In this document: piece after piece, positions 1-7,047 of the stretch
Position numbering within the stretch: the first letter of the stretch is position 1
How the letters are laid out: each line of letters starts with the position of its first letter
Virus record (IMG/VR): IMGVR_UViG_3300031925_000029
Coordinates: 1 to 42,962 of that record
Source: a virus
Reading direction: 5' to 3' (one strand)
Length of the DNA: 42,962 nucleotides
Notes under the pieces: model-generated
The model's input: only the letters and a program-made list of their open reading frames with translations
What the model was told of the DNA's origin: nothing
Databases searched by the model: none
Translations under genes and position numbers: made by a program

Positions 1-55
1 AAAAAAATAAACCTTGGTGTGATAACCAAGCGTGATACTGCTCCAGTGCTTGGCG
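1..55. repeat. 55-bp terminal direct repeat, left copy
   Basis: Bases 1-55 are identical to 42908-42962. An exact overlap of this size at contig ends is typical of a closed circular assembly rather than a biological repeat. The int reading frame stays open through the join, which supports real circularity (or a circularly permuted or cos-ended molecule). Confidence 0.95.
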
Positions 56-1192
56 TTTCTGAGCCTCAGCAAAGGTGTGGATGTAGGTCTGATCGAGTTT
101 GCTCATGGCATGATTGAGTAACAGCTCACCCACCATGTAATCCGTGCCCAAGTCCATCCAAATGGTGCGGGCCACTTTCCGCAGATCATGGGATTGCCAT
201 TTACTTTCACTCACTGACTTAATGAGTGCATTGGCTTGATTCCCATTTAAGGGCTTGCGCTTGGTTGAGTTCGGGAACAGGTTCACGCCCTCATAGCCTT
301 TTGCTTTTTGCTGCTCTCGATACTGGCGCAGCAATGCCACCGCCTCATCCGTTAAGGGCAAGGTGTGTTCCTGTTTGGTTTTAGTGTGCTCAGCGGGAAT
401 AAACCAGCGGCGATCCGATAGGCTGATATGCTCCCAACGTGCCCGGCGGGTTTCCCCAATCCGGGTGCCGTGCATCAACATCATCAGCACCAGCATCAAT
501 TTGTCATGTTTAACAGGTCTTAAATCAGACAACAGGGCGGCCAGCTCATCACTGCGAATGGCTGACGGTTTTGGCGTGATCGGGGATTCAATGAAATCAC
601 TGAATTGATACCCGGCCACGGGATTGTTCGCCACCATCTTGAGTTTGTGCGCCCGCTTAAAGGTTTGCTTGAGCACGGCCCAGATAGAACGCACATATGA
701 CAAAGAATATTCAGATTGCAACGGCCAGAATAAATACTCATCCAGTTCCGCATGGTTCAGTTCTTGAATGGCATGATGGCCCAGCCTTGGCAGCAAATGG
801 CGGCTAATGGCTGACTTAATGGCGCTTTTTCGGGTTTTGCTCAGGCTGCGATCAGACAATGCCCGCTCTTGATACCAACCAAGCAGATCCGCCATTGAAT
901 GAAATGACTGGCTCACGTTCTGGCTGTCCAAGTCACGGGCTAACTCGGCTTGAATCTCTGGGAGTTTTTTTAACAGGGCTTTGGTGGTCAGTTCAGGCCA
1001 GTTTCCCAGCTTGCGCCAAATCGTGCGGCCCTTGGCGTACTTCACCACAAACCAGCTGGCTGCGGTTCTGTCTGAGTGAAAGCGTAATCTGAGGGGGTAA
1101 CGAGGATCTTTTAACTGTCTAATGCCGCTATTATCTAAGTGGCGTTCAATAACGGCATCTGAGTATTTAATTTCAAGGGTTTGGGTTTTCAT
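1..1192 (-). CDS. int: Tyrosine integrase, 5' part (gene crosses the contig junction)
   Basis: Site-specific recombinase of the P4 type; cuts and rejoins attP and attB through a covalent 3'-phosphotyrosine. The ATG is at 1192 and the frame is open to base 1, then continues from 42907 down to a TAA at 42816, giving 427 residues. An arm-binding region (about residues 30-85, with a KLGNWPELT segment) and a SAM-like core-binding region (about 95-200) precede the catalytic domain. Visible catalytic residues are R244 (HGTRIGE), K271 or K273, H336 and R339 (HDLRKV), H361 and Y370 (TYIH). About 30 residues follow the usual C-terminus. It overlaps the upstream gene by 20 bp and is the last gene of the left operon. 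It may integrate the phage or resolve plasmid multimers. Confidence 0.93.
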   Translation of the reverse strand, partial: MKTQTLEIKYSDAVIERHLDNSGIRQLKDPRYPLRLRFHSDRTAASWFVVKYAKGRTIWRKLGNWPELTTKALLKKLPEIQAELARDLDSQNVSQSFHSMADLLGWYQERALSDRSLSKTRKSAIKSAISRHLLPRLGHHAIQELNHAELDEYLFWPLQSEYSLSYVRSIWAVLKQTFKRAHKLKMVANNPVAGYQFSDFIESPITPKPSAIRSDELAALLSDLRPVKHDKLMLVLMMLMHGTRIGETRRARWEHISLSDRRWFIPAEHTKTKQEHTLPLTDEAVALLRQYREQQKAKGYEGVNLFPNSTKRKPLNGNQANALIKSVSESKWQSHDLRKVARTIWMDLGTDYMVGELLLNHAMSKLDQTYIHTFAEAQKRQALEQYHAWLSHQGLFF

Positions 1193-1565
1193 CGGCATCA
1201 ACCTTTGAAAAGCCAATAACACAAATATTTTCCGCCGTGTGCTTGAATCTATGCTCAAGCAACGCCAGCGGGTGCCCTTCACTGGTTTGCATTAAATGGC
1301 AATCATCCAGCAAAAAGCACTGGAACTGTTTTCTGTTTCGGTCTTTCAAAACAGTCTGAACCATTTGCTGAGCACTCATTAACTCAAAGGTGCCAGCTGG
1401 GCCAAAGTCCGGGTTTCGTTTCTTAAACTCAAGAACATATTCCTGAGTTGGCAAAATAATGGCCGTTTTAAAGCCTTCCATAGCAAAGCCCAAAGCCATT
1501 GCCTTTAGGGCGGTTGTGGCCCCCTGTCTTGGTTTTGTTTTTATATTCTGAAATAACAAACTCAT
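1173..1565 (-). CDS. Small protein resembling a P-loop ATPase fragment
   Basis: 130 residues, not a family I can name. The N-terminus has PRQGATTAL, which resembles a degenerate Walker A loop of the terminase/helicase type (PRQxGKTT) with the lysine lost, followed by a predicted beta strand TAIILPT. A FLLDDCH segment near residue 88 looks like a Walker B or DEAD-type box. It overlaps the upstream gene by 4 bp (ATGA) and int by 20 bp, so it is translated within the left operon. It may be a nucleotide-binding remnant or an inhibitor mimicking an ATPase. The function is unknown. Confidence 0.75.
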   Translation of the reverse strand: MSLLFQNIKTKPRQGATTALKAMALGFAMEGFKTAIILPTQEYVLEFKKRNPDFGPAGTFELMSAQQMVQTVLKDRNRKQFQCFLLDDCHLMQTSEGHPLALLEHRFKHTAENICVIGFSKVDADENPNP

Positions 1566-1846
1566 TGCTTCCGTTCCTCTATCATGCAGCGGTTAGCAAA
1601 GCGGATAAGCTCATGGTGGCCTTGCTCCACCAGCTTGCATTTATCACCTGCTGGCGTGTCTTGGTCGGCTATCTTCTCCACCAACTCCAGCATGGTGCTG
1701 GCTGCGGTAGCGGTTCGCTTATCCACAGCCACAAACACCAAAGCCAGCACATCACCATCTATTTCACTGATCTGCATTTTGGCTGAGGCGGCCCCCAACT
1801 CTTTGGTTTGCTTGATCAGCGCATTGGCAGCACTGCTACACATCAT
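1562..1846 (-). CDS. Hypothetical small protein
   Basis: 94 residues, mostly predicted alpha-helical, with no recognised motif; the C-terminus is charged (MIEERKQ). The start ATG overlaps the stop of the gene upstream (ATGATG at 1846) and its own stop overlaps the next start by 4 bp. This chain of ATGA overlaps is the main evidence that it is translated. Confidence 0.7.
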   Translation of the reverse strand: MMCSSAANALIKQTKELGAASAKMQISEIDGDVLALVFVAVDKRTATAASTMLELVEKIADQDTPAGDKCKLVEQGHHELIRFANRCMIEERKQ

Positions 1847-2013
1847 CCGACTGCCCCAAAAACAAAAAACCAGAACAGATCAGCCAGTCGCGTAATTGCC
1901 TCTATAAGCAGCTGAGCAACACCCCAACCAAATGAAATATGAAACCCCATTTTGTAGTAATGGCCTGCTTTTAATTCAATCAGGCTGACCATGTTTAAGT
2001 TTGCCTTGATCAT
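1843..2013 (-). CDS. Small membrane protein
   Basis: 56 residues starting at the ATG at 2013 and ending with TGA at 1843. The C-terminal half (GVAQLLIEAITRLADLFWFFVFGAVG) contains one hydrophobic segment that could span the membrane. Both ends overlap neighbouring genes by 4 bp in ATGA form, the same spacing as the rest of the operon, which argues that it is real. The function is unknown. Confidence 0.65.
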   Translation of the reverse strand: MIKANLNMVSLIELKAGHYYKMGFHISFGWGVAQLLIEAITRLADLFWFFVFGAVG

Positions 2014-2234
2014 GCTTGCCCCTCGGCAACTTCAAAACGGCCAACAGTGCGAAACATTCCCACAATCACTTGACCGCTGCCGCTCTGCTCGTCATAGCTG
2101 AAATCAATCTCACTTGACATTAATGCGCCTTTTTCTTTTACCGCAGCCAGCAAGGTTTCATGTGATAACTCTTTGACTTGGGTAGACCATGATAGCTTTG
2201 AGGCTCCAACCTCAATGAACTTGATAGTTAACAT
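2010..2234 (-). CDS. Hypothetical small protein
   Basis: 74 residues with alternating hydrophobic and charged residues, consistent with a small mixed alpha/beta fold (MLTIKFIEVG, SGQVIVGMFRTVG). No family recognised. It overlaps the C-terminus of the upstream Tad1-like gene by 7 bp and the downstream membrane-protein gene by 4 bp. The upstream octamer array (2250-2281) lies just ahead of its start. Confidence 0.7.
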   Translation of the reverse strand: MLTIKFIEVGASKLSWSTQVKELSHETLLAAVKEKGALMSSEIDFSYDEQSGSGQVIVGMFRTVGRFEVAEGQA

Positions 2235-2605
2235 TGCTCGGCCTCTTGTTTTCGTGCTTTCTTACTTTCTTGCTCTCTGGTTCGGTCTTTTAATGACTCC
2301 AGCGCACGTTCAATATGCTGGATGGCTTCGGCGTTCTGTTCACAAGGGAACGGGCCAGCCTGAAAGCAGGTTAAACGGTCATGGCAAACAGCCAGCAAGG
2401 TTTCCAGTGTTACACCATTGCGGCCATGCTCATCCGGGTGGCCGTTCTGGAACTTAATGGTGCCCAGCTCTTGGGCAATATCTTCACCCTCGACTATCAC
2501 GGCCACATAGTGATTCTGAGCACCTGCCGGATTTAGTGGGCCAGCTGAAAAGATACGGATCGGCTCATCGGCATTGACTCGGTGGGTGGTAATTTCTCGC
2601 ATCAT
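2228..2605 (-). CDS. Tad1/Acb2-like protein (candidate anti-CBASS or anti-Thoeris sponge)
   Basis: 125 residues from the ATG at 2605, which has an AGGGC ribosome site; the longer ORF reaching 2731 overlaps the upstream gene. The N-terminal half has short beta segments (EPIRIF, HYVAVIV). The second half carries a pattern I recall from phage Acb2/Tad1 hairpin proteins: GTIKFQNG, NGVTLETLL, DRL..FQ.GPF.C..NA, then a helix ending in RT. Proteins of that group bind and hide cyclic-nucleotide alarm signals such as gcADPR or cyclic oligonucleotides. The assignment rests on memory of the motif. The C-terminal tail (ESKKARKQ) is encoded by the octamer repeat and is probably not part of the fold. Confidence 0.6.
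   Translation of the reverse strand: MMREITTHRVNADEPIRIFSAGPLNPAGAQNHYVAVIVEGEDIAQELGTIKFQNGHPDEHGRNGVTLETLLAVCHDRLTCFQAGPFPCEQNAEAIQHIERALESLKDRTREQESKKARKQEAEQC
2250..2281. repeat. Octamer repeat array A
   Basis: Four head-to-tail 8-bp units matching TTTCKTRC (the last one degenerate), at the 3' end of the Tad1-like gene and 16 bp upstream of the next start. Same orientation on the plus strand as the arrays at 12636, 19459, 22827, 24608 and 32256. Confidence 0.85.
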
Positions 2606-2615
2606 GGGGCTGCCC

Positions 2616-3086
2616 TTACTCGTTGTTTGATAGAAAGTCGTAAATACGGTGTGATTGATTTTCGTCATACCACGTAACCAAAGCGGGCCAGTTCTCAGCA
2701 ATTCTTTTCCATTCAGAACTTGCCTCTGCAATCTTTTTTACCTGCCCTTCTAAACCGCAACTTTTGAGCATACGGATACAACGGCCCAAATCGGCGGCAT
2801 CTCTCGGAGTTGGCCCCGCATGGGCAGGAAAACCAATTTCAGCAAGCACACAAAGCATGTACTTTGAACTAGCGCCAACATCATCAGATTCAAGCCATTC
2901 CGTTGGTGTCATTGGCTTATCTGCATAAACTCGTTCTCTTTCGCACTCCGCACAAATCATGTTTGCGGCTTCAATAACTTTGTTCATCAATGCAACATCA
3001 GCGGCGGAGTTAGGGCACTGCTCTGATAGCTCAGAAAATATGGCTGACACTAGGCTGGGTTGACTTGGTTTAAATGGCTTATACAT
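2616..3086 (-). CDS. Hypothetical phage protein
   Basis: 156 residues starting at the ATG at 3086, preceded by GAGG; the frame extends upstream to 3194 but that part overlaps the neighbouring gene. Predicted largely alpha-helical, with a CAECER motif and a conserved-looking AEIGFPAHAGPTPRDAADLGRC region. It may be a nucleic-acid-metabolism accessory protein, but I do not recognise the family. Member of the left operon, 13 bp after the 62-residue gene upstream. Confidence 0.75.
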   Translation of the reverse strand: MYKPFKPSQPSLVSAIFSELSEQCPNSAADVALMNKVIEAANMICAECERERVYADKPMTPTEWLESDDVGASSKYMLCVLAEIGFPAHAGPTPRDAADLGRCIRMLKSCGLEGQVKKIAEASSEWKRIAENWPALVTWYDENQSHRIYDFLSNNE

Positions 3087-3099
3087 GGTTGTTTTTCCT

Positions 3100-3288
3100 C
3101 TAATGAACAGGCAGCTTTTCAGCTGTCCCATCTTGAACGGTTTCAAAGCAGTGGATAGCCATTCCCAGCATCTTTGCTGCGGCCTTTTTGGCATCGTCTA
3201 TGGTTTGGCAATTACACTCATTCAGATAATTTTCAATATGCTTTTTGGCTAAGGCTTCGGCTTGCTTTTCAGTGACAAACTTACTCAT
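3100..3288 (-). CDS. Hypothetical small protein
   Basis: 62 residues, alpha-helical, with two cysteines (NECNCQT) in the first half. Its ATG at 3288 overlaps the last base of the upstream gene's stop, so translation is probably coupled. No recognised family. Confidence 0.7.
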   Translation of the reverse strand: MSKFVTEKQAEALAKKHIENYLNECNCQTIDDAKKAAAKMLGMAIHCFETVQDGTAEKLPVH

Positions 3289-3647
3289 CAGATCAGCCCT
3301 CCCTTTTTTGCGTCTTTGATAGCTTCACGGCGGCCCTTGAACCAATGGCGGCGAGCTTGACGGCGTAAATGTTTTTGATTGGTTGGGACGTGGTTTTTAA
3401 TCATCTTGAGTGTTAGCGGGTGCTCATATGACAAATAACCTGATTCATTCCATTCATCAGCCATATAGCGCACATGGGCTTGTGAGTTACATACAGGGCA
3501 CGGAATATCACCACCACAATCCAAATAGGCTTGGCCGTCCTCATCACTACCGCCGCTGTCTGCATCCCATAGATAACCATCAATGCAAACACTATCCGGG
3601 TAATGTGCCCCGAACTCATATCCTTGGTAATTACACATAGTCACCAC
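3288..3647 (-). CDS. Small cysteine-containing protein
   Basis: 119 residues. An acidic N-terminal half (DADSGGSDEDG) holds a CPVC pair that could bind metal, and the C-terminal part is strongly basic (RRQARRHWFKGRR), suggesting nucleic-acid binding. The first ATG at 3647 is 2 bp after the stop of the broken zinc-protein gene upstream. An internal ATG three codons later is also possible. Confidence 0.7.
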   Translation of the reverse strand: MVTMCNYQGYEFGAHYPDSVCIDGYLWDADSGGSDEDGQAYLDCGGDIPCPVCNSQAHVRYMADEWNESGYLSYEHPLTLKMIKNHVPTNQKHLRRQARRHWFKGRREAIKDAKKGGLI

Positions 3648-3649
3648 CC

Positions 3650-3852
3650 TTAATTTATCTGTTCCTGATCTTCTGCCACTTCAAACCACGCATTTTCACC
3701 ATCGGCCTCAATCATCCCGGTGGCTCCGCAGCCATTGCACTTGCACTGATCACCAGAAAAAGCCAGTTTTCGTTCCCTTCTTCGGTTTCCACTTCAATGC
3801 TTTGCCCACCACAGGAATCACAGGTAAGCCAGTCAATATTCAGTGTTTTCAT
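3650..3852 (-). pseudogene. Small zinc-knuckle protein split by a frameshift
   Basis: From the ATG at 3852 the frame reads MKTLNIDWLTCDSCGGQ and stops at 3712 after 46 residues. Shifting frame by -1 near 3775 restores a second, matching half: DQCKCNGCGATG, then a short acidic tail, to a TAA at 3650. Together they make a plausible 66-residue protein with CxxC and CxCxxC zinc ligands. The simplest explanation is one A missing from an A run near 3773-3777 on the coding strand. This may be a real mutation, a sequencing error or, less likely, slippage at the nearby T5 run. Confidence 0.6.
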
Positions 3853-4244
3853 TGCTTCTCTTTCCCTAACTTGGTTAAAACATGCTTGCGGCCTTTAGCC
3901 AGCCGCCGTTCATAGGTTCTCAGGCTCAAGCCCAATTGGTGGGCCTTGCGCATCTGGTTCAGTGGTTCGCCATCATCAACACCTATGAAACGGCCAAGGT
4001 ATTCAAAGCGCACCACCTTGACGGTGATCGGGTCAGTGGTAAAAAGCTGCATCAGTGCCGCTTCCACATTAGCTTCAACACAGTCCACAACTGGGGCCGC
4101 CTTGCCGCCGCTACCAAAGTTCATATGGCCTTTACACTCGATCATCTTCGCCATCATCGAGCTGCCGCCGGGTAGGCAAACACCGCCGGACACGCACCAA
4201 CGCGCCCAAGCCTCAAAAATCTGTTCTGCTCCCCTGCGGCTCAC
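3849..4244 (-). CDS. Q-like antitermination protein (DUF1133 type)
   Basis: 131 residues. The pattern of an N-terminal AWARW segment, a middle EANVEAALMQL helix, then VVRFEYLGRF followed by a GLSLRTYERRLAKGRKHVL helix-turn-helix, fits Q/DUF1133 antiterminators of lambdoid phages. These let RNA polymerase read through terminators ahead of lysis and morphogenesis genes. The late operon here contains many intrinsic terminators, and two of them stand just upstream of the lysis genes, which is what such a protein would have to overcome. Placed in the CI-controlled left operon. The family call is from pattern and context. Confidence 0.65.
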   Translation of the reverse strand: MSRRGAEQIFEAWARWCVSGGVCLPGGSSMMAKMIECKGHMNFGSGGKAAPVVDCVEANVEAALMQLFTTDPITVKVVRFEYLGRFIGVDDGEPLNQMRKAHQLGLSLRTYERRLAKGRKHVLTKLGKEKQ

Positions 4245-4247
4245 GGT

Positions 4248-4580
4248 TTAAACTTCCTCTATCGTTACGGGATAGCGGGCCTCTACTTGCTTTTTCTTGA
4301 GCTTGTAAACATCAGTGCGAACGCCTTTCACATCGATCACATGCACTGAGCCATCAGCGTGAAACTCAACAAAATCCGCTTTGTAGACCACCCCACCTTC
4401 AAGGTGAAAAGGCACCTGCATCAGAAAGGTGATCACCTCCCCGGCACGTACCCGAATTTTTAACTGGCAGTAATAACCCGCCTCTTTTTGGCTATCGAAC
4501 GTGATCCCATCAATCACAGATTTTCGATTGCCGTATTTACTGCGGCCCTTTGGCTTGAGTGTGTGGGCTAACCGCTTCAT
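4248..4580 (-). CDS. DUF1064 phage nuclease (PD-(D/E)XK type)
   Basis: 110 residues. The motif order matches DUF1064: KYGNRKSVIDGITFDSQKEA with the acidic residue after FDS, then VVYKADFVEF, VIDVKG and a KLKKKQVEARYP tail. DUF1064 proteins are predicted endonuclease-fold enzymes that often take the place of RusA-type Holliday junction resolvases in phage replication regions. Located 3 bp before the Q-like gene, and overlapping the upstream gene by 4 bp. Confidence 0.85.
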   Translation of the reverse strand: MKRLAHTLKPKGRSKYGNRKSVIDGITFDSQKEAGYYCQLKIRVRAGEVITFLMQVPFHLEGGVVYKADFVEFHADGSVHVIDVKGVRTDVYKLKKKQVEARYPVTIEEV

Positions 4581-4768
4581 TTCTTACCTTCTGGCTTACC
4601 TAAACTTTGAACAGCCGCAGCCATGCAAACATCCACGGCTTTACCATTGAATGGGCCGCCTTTGACATAACGATCAGCGGCGGCATTGCTCCCGGTGGTT
4701 GCTTGGGCTTTTGAATAGCCTTTAGATAGCAGCAAGTTGAATGCGCTTTTTCGGATGAACTCGATCAC
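4577..4768 (-). CDS. Hypothetical small protein (GTG start)
   Basis: 63 residues. The start is GTG at 4768 with GAGGG seven bases upstream. It overlaps the end of the upstream gene by 47 bp and the downstream DUF1064 gene by 4 bp. Helical N-terminus (IRKSAFNLLLSKGYSKAQA), no recognised domain. Confidence 0.65.
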   Translation of the reverse strand: MIEFIRKSAFNLLLSKGYSKAQATTGSNAAADRYVKGGPFNGKAVDVCMAAAVQSLGKPEGKK

Positions 4769-5168
4769 GGGCTGCCCTCAGTTTTTTGTCATGGAGTTGC
4801 TTGGCTTCGGAATACATTTCCTCTGGCGTTAAGAAGTGGCGGCAAGGTCGGTTTGAGTTGGTCACATAGAGATCACCAACTTTAATTGGCACCGTGTGAG
4901 AAACTTGGCCTTTCACCACAGCGAACAGCGCCCCCAGTTCTCTGAGCGTTTCCGCTTCCAGTTCGGTGGTAATGGTTGGCAGCACCAGCGTTTTACCAAA
5001 GCCCATGCCACGACTTGCCACCAAGTTGCGCACCTGTTTGGCGCGGCCTTCTGGATCTCTTGGGTAACGCATATCAAAGCGGGTGATGTGCGGCGATACG
5101 CTACAAATTCGATCAGCAATCTGATCGCGGTTTTCTTCGCTGCCGCCAATAAGGCCAATAATCAGCAT
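4722..5168 (-). CDS. Hypothetical protein with a nucleotide-kinase-like start
   Basis: 148 residues. The beginning (MLIIGLIGGSEENRDQIADRI) looks like the first strand, loop and helix of a P-loop kinase such as phage deoxynucleoside monophosphate kinases, but the GxxGxGKS/T lysine is missing. GKTLVLPTI and ALFAVVKG look like further core strands. It may be a non-catalytic relative. Overlaps the upstream replication gene by 7 bp. Confidence 0.65.
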   Translation of the reverse strand: MLIIGLIGGSEENRDQIADRICSVSPHITRFDMRYPRDPEGRAKQVRNLVASRGMGFGKTLVLPTITTELEAETLRELGALFAVVKGQVSHTVPIKVGDLYVTNSNRPCRHFLTPEEMYSEAKQLHDKKLRAARDRVHPKKRIQLAAI

Positions 5169-5767
5169 TCCTTAATCTCCTTTAATTTACAGCGGCGGAA
5201 ACTCGCCACCAGCTCATGCAGCTGGGGCAATGACTCCACTGCCACGCTTTCAGCTTTAGCAACCGAAAGCACCGCCTCTAACTCACCCACGGTGACGTTT
5301 GAAGCAATCCAATGACGAAAAACCCGATCAGCGCCGGGTAACTCCACCAGCTCACGGGGAAACTTGGCAGATTCAATCAGCCAAGCGGCCCACTGCTGGG
5401 GCAAATCAAACTGGGTGTAAATGGCGAATACATCCACCACCGGGCGGCTTGGGTCGGACTGGGCCACCACACGGCCATCACTGGTTCCAACCCTCAAGCC
5501 CTTGGCCGTTTCTTCTACCTGAAACAAGCCAAGGCGCTCACAGCATTCAAAGAACTGGCTCATGCTTTCCTGTTCTGCGCTTAGTACCGCAAGCCATTCA
5601 GAACGAGACAACACCACCCAGGATTTACCAACGGCGGCCAGCTGCTCTTGCACCTTCACGAAACGGGCAAAACCAACCAAGCCCAGTTCATCTTCCAGCC
5701 GTTTAACAAACGACTCAGCCGACAAACCAGCCGGGTGTTTAAACCAGCTCACGGTCAAACCCTTCAA
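5162..5767 (-). CDS. Phage replication protein, DnaT/helicase-loader-like
   Basis: 201 residues. The opening VSWFKHPAGLSAESFVKRLEDELGLVGFARFVKVQEQL, followed by a winged-helix-like LSRSEWLAVL and FFECCERLGLFQVE, is typical of N-terminal domains of phage replication proteins that judge cell type or load helicase. A DFRHWIASN-like C-terminal helix (RVFRHWIASNVTVGELEAVL) resembles DnaT-type C-terminal domains. It follows the Cro-like gene with a 29-bp overlap. A role in initiation of lytic replication is inferred. Confidence 0.6.
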   Translation of the reverse strand: MKGLTVSWFKHPAGLSAESFVKRLEDELGLVGFARFVKVQEQLAAVGKSWVVLSRSEWLAVLSAEQESMSQFFECCERLGLFQVEETAKGLRVGTSDGRVVAQSDPSRPVVDVFAIYTQFDLPQQWAAWLIESAKFPRELVELPGADRVFRHWIASNVTVGELEAVLSVAKAESVAVESLPQLHELVASFRRCKLKEIKEC

Positions 5768-5969
5768 TGACTCTCACGCGAAAAATGGGGCGGTAAATTC
5801 CATTGAAATCCACCTCATGCTTGCTTTTAATCACGATGTTCATCGCTGACGGAAACTGCGGCGAGCGTTCGCCACGAATCCAAGAAGCCACCGTGCGCGG
5901 GTTCTCTTTCAGGATCTTGGCGGCGGATGGGATGCCACCCACTTTTTTAACCCAAACGGGAAATTCCAC
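5739..5969 (-). CDS. Cro-like helix-turn-helix regulator (GTG start)
   Basis: 77 residues. The frame is open to 6029, but an operator sits inside that extension, so the GTG at 5969 with AGAGGG eight bases upstream is preferred. WVKKVGGIPSAAKILKENPRTVASWIRGERSPQFPSA is a helix-turn-helix of the YdaS/Cro sort. It is the first gene of the left operon and lies divergent from the CI-like repressor, the usual position of Cro. Likely role: represses the repressor promoter and tunes its own operon. Confidence 0.7.
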   Translation of the reverse strand: MEFPVWVKKVGGIPSAAKILKENPRTVASWIRGERSPQFPSAMNIVIKSKHEVDFNGIYRPIFRVRVIEGFDRELV

Positions 5970-5983
5970 TAACAAAGCCCTCT

Positions 5984-6000
5984 TTACACTCACAGTGTAA
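5984..6000. promoter_or_regulatory. Operator OL (perfect 7-3-7 palindrome)
   Basis: TTACACT-CAC-AGTGTAA, a perfect inverted repeat just upstream of the left operon's first gene, with another TTACACT half-site at 6004-6010. Related sites occur at 6987, 16075 and 42365. Likely target of the CI-like or Cro-like protein. Confidence 0.75.
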
Positions 6001-6029
6001 TAATTACACTTAAATGGGCTTTTAATCAA

Positions 6030-6427
6030 TGCTTTTTGCTAGTTTTGCCACTTTGTGTGTAAAATTGCGCTATAGATATACAAAGGCGCTTGTTAAAGCG
6101 GGATTTACTCGGCATTCTATTTTGTCGCTTATTTTGTGAACTGAGTGATCGAGGTAGGAAGGCAAAGCCACTGCTGATTGAGGCGTGAATAATTAAATAA
6201 ATAATAAGTAGTTAAAAAAAGACAAGAAATGCACATTTTTCTTATTTTTGAATTCTCTAAATGTGCATTGAATACAGGGAGTTAGCGGTTAGCGTGGTAA
6301 TATAGCGACACAAGCACCCGTGGCACTATAGCTAAAGCTGAACGCAGAATATTAATTTCAACATAATTAACGGGCCATAGGCCAAACGCCTGAGAACTTA
6401 GGCGTTACAAGTAAAAGGCAGCTCACC
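6030..6427. other. Immunity-region intergenic stretch
   Basis: No convincing ORF. The left end carries operator half-sites (TTACACT at 6004, TGTGTAA at about 6055) and AT-rich promoter sequence for the divergent left operon and repressor. A perfect hairpin (AACGCCT / AGGCGTT, 8-nt loop, 6385-6406) stands in the repressor leader 21 bp before its ATG. Confidence 0.5.
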
Positions 6428-6943
6428 ATGTCTGAACTAAACAAGATAGTTGGCGCACGATTACAACAGTGCCGCAAGGAAAGGGATTGGACGCTTGATC
6501 AGGTTGCTAACCAGATCGGCGCTACACTCCAGCAATATAGTAACTGGGAGCGAGGGATTCGCCCCGTGTCATTGGTCTACCTGCATAAGCTGGCCGCACT
6601 GTATGGCAAGAACGGTGGCTGGCTTTCTGGTTTTGATGAACAACCAACAGACACAAAAGGCCCAACGATAACCATAAATGATGCCCTCATGGATGATGAC
6701 CTGATAAAAGGTGATGAGGTGCAGATTGACAGCTCAGTGACCGTGCCAACCACCACGGATATGTTCGCCATTAAGGTGAATGATCAGGTTTGGGTTCGTT
6801 GGATACGCCCGGAACTTGATGGCAGTTACACCATCAGGGCCGTGGATGCCAAACACTGGCCGGAAATGAAAGTGGGCAGCCTTGATGAACTCAAGAAACT
6901 GGAAATTATAGGCCGGGTTCACTGTATAAAACGCCACATATAA
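6428..6943 (+). CDS. CI-like prophage repressor lacking S24 catalytic residues
   Basis: 171 residues; AAGG lies nine bases before the ATG. Residues 5-60 form an Xre-type helix-turn-helix (ARLQQCRKERDWTLDQVANQIGA). The C-terminal half follows the S24/LexA fold: the MDDDLIKGDEVQID stretch aligns with the SMxPxxxxGDxVxVD region. However, the residue before the Met, normally the catalytic Ser, is L87, and the expected Lys position is R124 (VWVRWI). It should dimerise but not self-cleave. It lies between operators at 5984 and 6987 and should maintain lysogeny. Followed by an intrinsic terminator. Confidence 0.85.
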   Translation: MSELNKIVGARLQQCRKERDWTLDQVANQIGATLQQYSNWERGIRPVSLVYLHKLAALYGKNGGWLSGFDEQPTDTKGPTITINDALMDDDLIKGDEVQIDSSVTVPTTTDMFAIKVNDQVWVRWIRPELDGSYTIRAVDAKHWPEMKVGSLDELKKLEIIGRVHCIKRHI

Positions 6944-6949
6944 AAAAGG

Positions 6950-6975
6950 GCGCGGTCAAAAAACCGTGCTTTTTT
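6950..6975 (+). terminator. Intrinsic terminator after the repressor gene
   Basis: Stem GCGCGGT / ACCGTGC (one G-T pair), loop CAAAAA, then six T. It lies 7 bp after the repressor stop and just before the right operator. Confidence 0.75.
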
Positions 6976-6986
6976 AGTGGCAAAAG

Positions 6987-7003
6987 TTACACATAGAGTG
7001 TAA
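6987..7003. promoter_or_regulatory. Operator OR (near-perfect palindrome)
   Basis: TTACACA-TAG-AGTGTAA, one mismatch from the OL palindrome, 45 bp before the first gene of the right operon and after the repressor terminator. It should let the repressor control the rightward early genes. Confidence 0.7.
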
Positions 7004-7047
7004 ATTCTATTCCCTAAAGCGTACATTTTAAACTTAGGGTATAGATA

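Noticed and set aside
1-55. Terminal direct repeat as an att site or transposon end
   Set aside because: Exact 55-bp overlap at contig ends with int reading through is better explained by a circular assembly.
2250-2281. Octamer arrays as a CRISPR array
   Set aside because: Units are contiguous 8-mers without spacers and no cas genes are present.
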